Shown here one piece after another: positions 57,409 through 64,000 of a stretch of 64,000 nt of DNA; the stretch's first letter is position 1; each line of letters begins with the position of its first letter. The notes under the pieces were generated by a model. It was not told the origin of the DNA, did not search any database, and worked only from the letters and a program-made list of their open reading frames with translations. This stretch comes from Telluria mixta (lineage in GTDB: Bacteria > Pseudomonadota > Gammaproteobacteria > Burkholderiales > Burkholderiaceae_D), in the NCBI RefSeq assembly GCF_029223865.1, contig NZ_CP119520.1, positions 3,534,001 to 3,598,000 on the forward strand. Direction: 5' to 3'. Both the position numbers and the translations under genes were made by a program.

Positions 57409-58402
57409 GGGCCATCGCCTTTTCGTAGCGCTTGCGCACGAGGTATACGGGCCGTCCCTTCGATTCGAGATAGATGCGGCCCACGTATTCGCCGAGCACG
57501 CCGATGCCGATCAGCTGGATGCCGCCGAGCAGCAGGATCGCGGTCGCCAGCGACGCATAGCCGGGCACGTCAACGCCGTACAGCATCGTGCGGATGATGA
57601 GCCAGACGGCGCGCGTGAGCGCAAAGATGGCCACGGAAACGCCGAGGTACGTCCAGATGCGCAGCGGCAGCGTCGAAAAACTGGTGATGCCTTCCAGCGC
57701 AAAATTCCACAGCTTCCAGCCGGAAAACTTGGTCTTGCCCGCCGCGCGCGGTGCGCGCTTGTATTCGACGACGGCCGTCTTGAAGCCCACCCAGGCAAAC
57801 AAACCCTTCATGAAGCGGCAGGATTCCGGCAACGTTTTCAGGGCATTGGCGACGTTACGGGTGAACAGGCGAAAGTCGCCGACGTTTTCCGGGATCGGCA
57901 GGTCGGCCATGTCGTTGTGGATACGGTAGAAGAATTGCGCGGTCCACTTTTTCAGCAGCGAATCGGATTCGCGGTTGGCCCGCCTGGCCAGCACGACGTC
58001 GTACCCTTCGCGCCATTTCTCGACCAGCTTGCCGATGACGTCGGGCGGGTCTTGGAGATCCGCATCGAACGGCACGATGAGGTCGCCGCGCGCTTCGAAG
58101 ATGGCGGCCGTCAGCGCCGCCTCTTTGCCGAAATTGCGCGTGAGATCGACGACACGCACGCGCGCATCCGCGTGGGCGTAGGCGATGAGGGAGTCGAGCG
58201 TGCGGTCGCGGCTGCCGTCGTTCACGCACAGGATCTCGAAGCGGATGTTCGGAATGCGTTCGAGTTCCGGGATCACGCCGCTGAAGAAGTGCGGGATCAT
58301 CTCCTGCTCGTTGTAGAACGGCACGACGAGCGACAGCAGGGGCGGTTCTATCGGGCCGACCGCAACCTTGTCGGGCACTGAGGTTTCGTTAGGGAAGCTC
58401 AT
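57401..58402 (-). CDS. GtrB-like polyprenyl-phosphate glycosyltransferase (GT2)
   Basis: The protein has 333 residues. The GT2 domain has LLSLVVPFYNEQEMIPHFFS, EILCVNDGSRDRTLDSLIAY and LIVPFDADLQDPPDVIGKLV (with the DAD metal motif). Two C-terminal membrane helices end it. It should move a hexose from UDP- or dTDP-sugar to polyprenyl phosphate. It is the first gene of gtrB-gtrA-GT39. Confidence 0.92.
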   Translation of the reverse strand: MSFPNETSVPDKVAVGPIEPPLLSLVVPFYNEQEMIPHFFSGVIPELERIPNIRFEILCVNDGSRDRTLDSLIAYAHADARVRVVDLTRNFGKEAALTAAIFEARGDLIVPFDADLQDPPDVIGKLVEKWREGYDVVLARRANRESDSLLKKWTAQFFYRIHNDMADLPIPENVGDFRLFTRNVANALKTLPESCRFMKGLFAWVGFKTAVVEYKRAPRAAGKTKFSGWKLWNFALEGITSFSTLPLRIWTYLGVSVAIFALTRAVWLIIRTMLYGVDVPGYASLATAILLLGGIQLIGIGVLGEYVGRIYLESKGRPVYLVRKRYEKAMAHA

Positions 58403-58540
58403 ATCGATCCGTCGACAGCCTGGTATGCATCAGCGATAAAACATAACACAGGTTGTACGGACTCGATTTTTCGTTTCGTGTGCGTTAAGCGAAGATGCTT
58501 GGGAGATGCGTCCAGTTCGCTACGGAAACGTGATCCTGAA

Positions 58541-58631
58541 CGTCGTCCCCGCGGAGGCGGGGACCCAATTTGCACGCGCTGTCGTAACGCATGCAGAGCT
58601 TGGATCCCCGCCTGCGCGGGGATGACGGTTT
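58541..58631. repeat. Two-hairpin intergenic repeat (REP-like), copy 2
   Basis: GTCCCCGC-GGAG-GCGGGGAC (58545-58564) and ATCCCCGC-CTGC-GCGGGGAT (58604-58623) flank a spacer starting CCAATTTGCAC, as in the copy at 50623. It lies in the 264-bp gap between gtrB and the TonB-receptor gene and ends with GACGGTTTT. Confidence 0.8.
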
Positions 58632-58666
58632 TGAGTGCGCCTAAGCGCTTTGGCGCTGCCGATGCA

Positions 58667-61057
58667 TCAGAACTTGTGCGACAGACGCGCGAAGTAGGCG
58701 GCGCCGTTCAGGCCGAACTGCACGCTTTCGTACTTGAAGCCGTTATCCGTCTCATCCGGATTCTGCTGGGTCGGATGCACGTTGAAGATGTTCGTGCCGC
58801 CGACGGTCAGCTTGGTCTTCTCGGTGAACGACCACGTGAACGCGAGATCGGCCGACGTCTTGGCCTTGTAGTACTGGTTCGGCACCGGCGAACCGGAGAA
58901 CGTGCCCAGCGTCTGCGGACCGTAGTGGATGATGCGGAAGTCCGATTCCAGCTGGCCCAACGTGTAGTCGAAGTCCAGCGTGGCCTTGCGGCGCGGGCCG
59001 CCCTGTTCGATGAACAGGCGCTCGCGTTCGGACAGCAGCACGTCTTCGTAGCCCGCCAGCGCGGCCGGGGCATGCACGCCCGTCACTTCGGTCTTGCTGA
59101 AGTTCATGGCGAGATACGTGGCCAGCTTGCCGGCGCCCAGGTTGGTGCGGTGCGACGCGGTCAGGTCCAGGCCGCGCGTGCGGGTGTCGACGGAGTTCAC
59201 GAAGAACTGCGCCTGGCCCACGCCCAGGTTTTGCAGGATGGCGCCCAGGGCCGGGTAGTTGTCGGCGTCGAAGCGGCCCGACAGCACGATGCGGTTGTCG
59301 ATCTGGATGTGGTACAGGTCGGCCGTGACGGAGATGGCTTTCGTCGGCGTCCACGTCGCGCCCAGCGTGTAGCTCTTCGATTTTTCTTCATGCAGCTTCG
59401 GGATGCCGGCCGCGTTGGCGACCTTGCCGCCGTTCGGCGCAAGCACGACGTCCATCGGCACGCCGCTGACGAAGTCGGTGAAGGTCGACGAGAAGTAGAC
59501 CTGTTGCAGCGACGGTGCGCGGAAGCCCGTGCTGGCCGATGCGCGCAGCAGCAGGTCGTCCGTGGCCTTGAAGGCGCCGGCCACCTTGCCGGTCGTCGTC
59601 GAGCCGAAGTCGGAGTAGCGCTCGTGGCGCACCGCGGCCTGCAGCTTGGTGCGCGGGGCGATGTCGGCCTCGAAGTCGAGGTAGGCGGCGCTGCTGTGAC
59701 GGTCGCGCGAGGTGGCGTCGCCCGGCTGGAAGCCCGGGAAGCCCTGGCTGCCGGCATTGCCGCCGAAGCCCAGGCCGTCGACGTCGTTGTACGAGCCCGG
59801 CTCGCCCGCGAAGATCTGGTAGTTCTCCTTGCGGTACTCGAAGCCGAACGCGGCGTTCAGGCCGCCGAGGATGTCGTCATAGAAGCGGCTGAAGTCGGCG
59901 TTGGTCGTCAGCTGGCGGAACGAGAAGCCGCCGGCGTCGAACTGCGACGGGCTGATGCCCTTGCCGCCGTTGATCAGGTCCAGGTTCGCGATCGACGCGT
60001 TGAGCGTGTGCGCGATGTCGTAGCGCATGCGGTTGTAGCCATAGGTCTGCGAGAAATCGCTGGCCCATTCGCCGATGCGGGTGCGGTAGCCGATGATGCC
60101 GTAGCGGTCGTCGATGTCGCCGTTGATGAACGGGACGAAGCCGCCCGGGTACATGGCGGCCGAGTTGCGCGACGGGATGTCGTCGGAACCGATGCCGCCG
60201 CGCGCCCATGCCGCGGACGATGCGTCGCGCGTCTGGGCGCCGGCCGTCACGTACAGCTTGCCCGGGCCGACCGGGAATTCGCCGTTCACGTAGACGGTCT
60301 CGTTCTTCGACTTGGTGTCGCCGATGATGCGCAGGCTGCCCGGGTCGGAACGGTTGGAGCGGCCGCGGTCGTAGTATTCGCCCGTGATGCCCAGCACGCC
60401 ATCCGCCACGGCCACGCCGCAGTAGGCCGACGCGAGCCAGTTCTTGCCGTCGTGCTTGGAATATTCACCGAAACCGGCGACCGCTTCGCAGCCCAGGTCC
60501 TTGCGCATTTCCACGTTGATGACGCCGGCGATGGCGTCCGAGCCGTATTGGGCGGCGGCGCCGTCGCGCAGCACCTGCACGCTCTTGATGGCGAGGACGG
60601 GGATCGCATTCATGTCCGTGCCCGTGTTGCCGCGGTTGCGCGCGCCGAACAGGTTCACGAGGGCCGTCGTGTGGCGGCGCTTGCCGTTCACGAGCACGAG
60701 GGTCTGGTCGGAACCCAGGCCGCGCAGGGCGGCGGAGTCGACCAGGTCGGCGCCGTCGGCACCGGTCTGGCGCGTCGAGTTGAACGAGGGCGAGATGTTG
60801 GCCAGGGTCTGCGCGAGGTCGAACTGGCCGCTCTGCTCGGCGGCCTTCGTCAGCGGGATGTAGTCGACGGGAACCGGGGTATCGGTGGACGACGTGTTGC
60901 CGACGCGGCGCGAGCCGACGATGTTGACGCTCTGGATAGTGGCGTCGGAAGCGGCGGGGGCGGTGGCATTTTGTGCGAAGGCGGCCGGCGCAAGAGCCAG
61001 AGCCGCGCTGCCATACAGGCCCAGCAGGACGGACTGGCGAATCGTTGTGAGTTTCAA
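58667..61057 (-). CDS. TonB-dependent outer-membrane receptor
   Basis: The protein has 796 residues from TTG at 61057, which lies 7-8 bases after TGGAGCC and begins a clean signal peptide (KLTTIRQSVLLGLYGSAALA). ATG at 61084 would add 9 residues. A TonB-box-like SVNIVGSRR, then the plug domain (QTLANISPSFNSTRQTGADG, then QTLVLVNGKRRH), precede a 22-strand barrel. It ends in F (ARLSHKF). The substrate is not known; in these bacteria such receptors often take up oligosaccharides. No STN domain is present. It is divergent from a hybrid kinase. Confidence 0.92.
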   Translation of the reverse strand: MKLTTIRQSVLLGLYGSAALALAPAAFAQNATAPAASDATIQSVNIVGSRRVGNTSSTDTPVPVDYIPLTKAAEQSGQFDLAQTLANISPSFNSTRQTGADGADLVDSAALRGLGSDQTLVLVNGKRRHTTALVNLFGARNRGNTGTDMNAIPVLAIKSVQVLRDGAAAQYGSDAIAGVINVEMRKDLGCEAVAGFGEYSKHDGKNWLASAYCGVAVADGVLGITGEYYDRGRSNRSDPGSLRIIGDTKSKNETVYVNGEFPVGPGKLYVTAGAQTRDASSAAWARGGIGSDDIPSRNSAAMYPGGFVPFINGDIDDRYGIIGYRTRIGEWASDFSQTYGYNRMRYDIAHTLNASIANLDLINGGKGISPSQFDAGGFSFRQLTTNADFSRFYDDILGGLNAAFGFEYRKENYQIFAGEPGSYNDVDGLGFGGNAGSQGFPGFQPGDATSRDRHSSAAYLDFEADIAPRTKLQAAVRHERYSDFGSTTTGKVAGAFKATDDLLLRASASTGFRAPSLQQVYFSSTFTDFVSGVPMDVVLAPNGGKVANAAGIPKLHEEKSKSYTLGATWTPTKAISVTADLYHIQIDNRIVLSGRFDADNYPALGAILQNLGVGQAQFFVNSVDTRTRGLDLTASHRTNLGAGKLATYLAMNFSKTEVTGVHAPAALAGYEDVLLSERERLFIEQGGPRRKATLDFDYTLGQLESDFRIIHYGPQTLGTFSGSPVPNQYYKAKTSADLAFTWSFTEKTKLTVGGTNIFNVHPTQQNPDETDNGFKYESVQFGLNGAAYFARLSHKF

Positions 61058-61207
61058 GGGATAGGCTCCAGGGAAAAATTGCATATTAATGAATTTCCAT
61101 GAAGGCAACCAATGGACGTCTCATAACCGCAACAAGCTCATCCATATCGGGAATTCATGCCGGGTGTTAGAATTGATGAATTTGATTGTTCCGGAAGGCG
61201 GGGACGC

Positions 61208-63199
61208 ATGGACGACATGGAATGGCCTTACGCCGGCGGCGACATCGCGGCCCTGATCCGCACGCGCGACTGGGGCGCCACGCCCCTCGGCGCGGTGTCC
61301 GGCTGGCCGGAACGGCTGCGCGGCCTCGTCGACACCCTGCTCGAGAGCCCGGTGCCGACCGCGCTGCTGTGGGGGCCGGACGGCATCCTGCTGTACAACG
61401 ACGGCTACGCGGTCGTGTGCGGCCAGCGGCATCCGGCCGTCCTCGGCGGCCCGCTGCGCGATGCCTGGCCCGAAGCCTGGGATTTCAACGGCCGCATGCT
61501 GGCCAACTGCCTCGCCGGCAACCATGAAACCCACGATAACGTCAGCTTCCTGCTCGAGCGCGACGGCGGGCCGCGCGCATCCTGGTTCGACCTGTACTAC
61601 GGCCCCGTGCGCGGTGCCGACGGCCTTGTCGCGGGAGTACTGGCCACCGTCATCGAGATCACCGACAAGGTCGAGGCGGAGCAGGCGCGCGCGGCGCAGC
61701 GGCGCCAGCTGGACCGGGCCACGTCGCGCTACCAGGCGCTGACGGCCGCCACGTCCGACGTCATCTACAGCATGAGCGCCGACTGGTGCGAGATGCGGCC
61801 GGTGGACGGGCGCGGCTTCATCAAGGACACCTCGGAGCCGGTGCAGTCCTGGGTGCAGGACTATGTGCCCCCGGAGGAACAGCCGCGGATGCTCGCCGCG
61901 ATCGACAAGGCGATCGCGACCCGGTCCGTCTTCGAACTCGAACAGCGCGTGCTGCGCGTGGACGGCAGCATCGGCTGGACCTTGTCGCGAGCCGTGCCGA
62001 TCGTGGGTGAGGATGGCGCGATCGAGGAATGGTTCGGCGTCGCCAGCGACATCACCGAGCGCAAGCTGGCCGAAGAAAAGCTGAAGGAATCCGACCGCCG
62101 CAAGGACGAATTCCTCGCCATGCTGGCGCACGAGCTGAGGAATCCGCTGGCGCCGATCGGCACGGCGGCCACGCTGCTGCAGACGGGACGCCTCGATGCG
62201 GACCGGGTGCGCACGACGAGCCAGATCATCGGCCGCCAGGTGGGGCATATGACGGAATTGATCGACGACCTGCTCGACGTGTCGCGCGTCACGCGCGGCC
62301 TGATCACGCTGGAGCGCACGGCGCTGGACGTGAAGGATGTCGTGCGCGACGCGGTGGAGCAGGTGGCCCCGCTCGTCGCGGCGCGTGGCCACACGCTGAA
62401 GCTGGACCTCGCATCGGAAGCAACCCTCGTGCTGGGCGACGGCAAGCGTCTCGTGCAGGTTGTCAGCAACATCCTCAACAACGCCGCCAAATACACGCGC
62501 GAGGGCGGCTCGATCCGCGTGACCGTCGCGGCGGACGAGACGCGCGTGACGTTCAGCGTGACCGACGACGGCGTCGGCATGACGCCGGACGTCGTGGCGC
62601 GCGCGTTCGACCTGTTCGCGCAGGCCGAGCGCACGTCGGACCGGTCGACGGGCGGCCTCGGACTGGGCCTCGCCCTCGTGAAGAGCCTCGTCGAACTGCA
62701 CGGCGGCACGGCGGGCTGCGCCAGCCCGGGCTTGGGGCGGGGCAGCACCTTCCATGTGTCCCTGCCGCGCCTCGCGGGCGGGATGGCCGCGTCTGCGGAT
62801 GCGCAGGCGGTGCTGGCCGCGGAGACGCTACGCGTGCTGCGCATCCTCGTCGTGGACGACAACGCGGATGCCGCCGACATGCTGGCCATGCTGCTGGAGG
62901 CGGCGGGGCACCGCGTCTCGGTCGAGCACGAGCCGCAGCGCGCGCTCGAACGCGCGCGCGCGGAGCGGCCGCAGGCCTGCCTCATCGACATCGGCCTGCC
63001 GGACATGGACGGCAACATGCTGGCGCAGCGCCTGCGCGCCGACCCGGCCACCGCCGGCGCGCTGCTCGTCGCCACGACGGGCTATGGCCAGGACAGCGAC
63101 CGCCGCCGCTCGCTGGCCGCCGGCTTCGACCACCACCTCGTCAAGCCGCTCGATTTGCAGGAGTTATACGCGATCCTCGACGCGTCCGTTCCGGGCTGA
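61208..63199 (+). CDS. Hybrid sensor histidine kinase with PAS domains and receiver
   Basis: The protein has 663 residues with no membrane helix. Two PAS-type domains (about 10-165 and 175-290) are followed by the phospho-acceptor His308 (FLAMLAHELRNPLAPI). The ATPase contains NNAAKYTREGG and GLGLGLALVKSLVE. A receiver with Asp594 (CLIDIGLPDMDG) ends it. The first PAS (IRTRDWGATPLGAVSGWPER) is of a type common in Massilia. It is a cytoplasmic sensor kinase. No separate output regulator lies beside it. The start follows GGAAGGCGGGGACGC. It is divergent from the TonB receptor. Confidence 0.92.
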   Translation: MDDMEWPYAGGDIAALIRTRDWGATPLGAVSGWPERLRGLVDTLLESPVPTALLWGPDGILLYNDGYAVVCGQRHPAVLGGPLRDAWPEAWDFNGRMLANCLAGNHETHDNVSFLLERDGGPRASWFDLYYGPVRGADGLVAGVLATVIEITDKVEAEQARAAQRRQLDRATSRYQALTAATSDVIYSMSADWCEMRPVDGRGFIKDTSEPVQSWVQDYVPPEEQPRMLAAIDKAIATRSVFELEQRVLRVDGSIGWTLSRAVPIVGEDGAIEEWFGVASDITERKLAEEKLKESDRRKDEFLAMLAHELRNPLAPIGTAATLLQTGRLDADRVRTTSQIIGRQVGHMTELIDDLLDVSRVTRGLITLERTALDVKDVVRDAVEQVAPLVAARGHTLKLDLASEATLVLGDGKRLVQVVSNILNNAAKYTREGGSIRVTVAADETRVTFSVTDDGVGMTPDVVARAFDLFAQAERTSDRSTGGLGLGLALVKSLVELHGGTAGCASPGLGRGSTFHVSLPRLAGGMAASADAQAVLAAETLRVLRILVVDDNADAADMLAMLLEAAGHRVSVEHEPQRALERARAERPQACLIDIGLPDMDGNMLAQRLRADPATAGALLVATTGYGQDSDRRRSLAAGFDHHLVKPLDLQELYAILDASVPG

Positions 63200-63239
63200 G
63201 TAGAATGCCTGCCATCCAACAGCCCAAAAGGAAAACAGG

Positions 63240-64000
63240 ATGAGCTCCATTCCGCTCCCCACTTACGATGACGTCGTCCAGGCGGCATCCCGGATCGCCG
63301 GCGTCGCCAACCGCACCCCGGTGCTCACGTCGCGTACCGTCGACGACGCCTTCGGCGCCCAGGTCTTTTTCAAGTGCGAGAACATGCAGCGCATGGGCGC
63401 CTTCAAGTTCCGCGGCGCGTACAACGCGCTGATGAAGTTCTCGCCCGAGCAGCGCCGCGCCGGGGTCGTCGCGTTCTCGTCGGGGAACCACGCGCAGGCC
63501 ATCGCGCTGTCGGCAAAACTGCTCGGCATCCCCGCCACGATCGTGATGCCGCAGGACGCCCCCGCCGCCAAGGTCGCCGCCACGCGGGGCTACGGCGGCA
63601 ACGTCGTCATGTACGACCGCTACACGGAAGACCGCGAACAGATCGGCCGCGACCTCGCGCAGAAGCACGGCCTCACCCTGATCCCGCCGTACGACCACCC
63701 GGACGTGATCGCGGGGCAGGGCACGGCCGCGAAGGAATTGTTCGAGGAAGTGGGCCCGCTGGACGCGTTCTTCGTGTGCCTGGGCGGCGGCGGGCTGCTG
63801 TCCGGCTCCGCGCTGGCCACGCGCGCGTTGTCTCCGTCCTGCCGCCTGTACGGCGTGGAACCGGAGGCCGGCAACGACGGCCAGCAATCGTTCCGTTCGG
63901 GCGCCATTGTGCACATCGACACCCCGCAGACCATCGCCGACGGCGCCCAGACCCAGCACCTGGGCAACCTGACGTTCCCGATCATCCGGCGCGACGTCGA
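63240..64000 (+). CDS. Threo-3-hydroxyaspartate ammonia-lyase / serine-threonine dehydratase family, 3' end cut
   Basis: The first 253 residues of a PLP enzyme are present; the frame is open to the window edge. The PLP lysine is Lys56 in GAFKFRGAYNA. The substrate loop SSGNHAQA and the phosphate loop GGGGLLSGSA are standard for fold-type II dehydratases. The sequence around PPYDHPDVIAGQGT fits the serine racemase/hydroxyaspartate lyase group. Threonine or serine could also be the substrate. The ribosome site is AAAAGGAAAACAGG. It lies 41 bp after the kinase stop. Confidence 0.88.
   Translation, partial: MSSIPLPTYDDVVQAASRIAGVANRTPVLTSRTVDDAFGAQVFFKCENMQRMGAFKFRGAYNALMKFSPEQRRAGVVAFSSGNHAQAIALSAKLLGIPATIVMPQDAPAAKVAATRGYGGNVVMYDRYTEDREQIGRDLAQKHGLTLIPPYDHPDVIAGQGTAAKELFEEVGPLDAFFVCLGGGGLLSGSALATRALSPSCRLYGVEPEAGNDGQQSFRSGAIVHIDTPQTIADGAQTQHLGNLTFPIIRRDV

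Noticed and set aside
58478..61102. 874-residue open frame opposite the TonB-receptor gene
   Set aside because: It is low-complexity Arg/Ala/Val sequence created by the GC-rich codon pattern of the receptor gene, which has clear domains on the other strand.
1..64000. tRNA, rRNA, CRISPR, prophage or insertion sequence
   Set aside because: No cloverleaf, repeat array, integrase or transposase sequence was recognised in either strand.

Overview
The window is a compact, GC-rich stretch of chromosome from a betaproteobacterium, most likely Oxalobacteraceae of the Massilia/Telluria/Duganella group. This is inferred from the very high GC, the Burkholderiales-type gene families (DUF6404, DUF6622, YghU, chrBA, imuAB, a DUF2760-Hsp70-Hsp70 trio), the number of secreted glycoside hydrolases with a large TonB receptor, and short GC-rich intergenic repeats. 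No rRNA, tRNA, integrase, transposase, phage gene or CRISPR array was seen, so it reads as ordinary chromosome with accessory stress and polysaccharide genes. Genes are packed tightly, with many ATGA-type start/stop overlaps.

Layout. 1-6.6 kb: mixed single genes (DUF6622 membrane protein, Tat-lipoprotein intradiol dioxygenase, AraC regulator, EamA transporter, uridine kinase, GNAT acetyltransferase, a Nudix-like protein with a worn catalytic box, YjbQ, HDOD protein). 6.8-13.4 kb: lipoprotein FKBP isomerase, a secreted esterase-like hydrolase and GH3 glycosidase pair, and a periplasmic-TPR diguanylate cyclase. 13.4-21.8 kb: VOC protein, a LysR gene divergent from a Yellow/royal-jelly-like protein and a nitroreductase, a marR-MFS efflux pair with its operator, DUF6404, NTF2-like and GT9 proteins, and a PRC-barrel protein. 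22-30 kb (minus strand): YghU thiol oxidoreductase, two non-canonical Hsp70s with DUF2760, an orphan HepT-like protein and a putative Na+/H+ antiporter. 30-33.5 kb: GH35-type beta-galactosidase, quinone-reductase-like flavoprotein and a divergent LysR. 34-41.4 kb: a stress block with chromate efflux chrBA, SOS mutagenesis genes imuAB behind a perfect LexA box, and a four-gene operon of periplasmic peroxiredoxin, DsbD-like reductase, ECF sigma factor and NrsF-type anti-sigma. 41.4-46.4 kb: small unknown envelope proteins, YceI, Pmp3, hydrolase, CAT-like acetyltransferase and a Gly/Cys-tailed protein. 46.5-55.5 kb: M61 peptidase, Hsp20 with a sigma32-like promoter, GH30 with a LacI operator and a frameshifted LacI-family regulator, then htrA with a two-component system. 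55.5-64 kb: GT39-GtrA-GtrB cluster, TonB receptor, hybrid histidine kinase and a serine/threonine-dehydratase-family enzyme running off the end.

How the genes fit together. Two themes recur. One is use of plant or microbial polysaccharide: GH3 plus esterase, GH35, GH30 plus LacI regulator, and the TonB receptor. The other is stress in the envelope and cytoplasm: chromate export, SOS mutagenesis, periplasmic peroxide reduction driven by a DsbD-like electron carrier under its own sigma/anti-sigma pair, HtrA with a two-component system, Hsp20, and the Hsp70/DUF2760 set. The most interesting candidates are the tandem Hsp70-DUF2760 operon, the peroxiredoxin/DsbD/sigma/NrsF operon, imuAB without an adjacent dnaE2, and the broken LacI gene beside an intact LacI operator.
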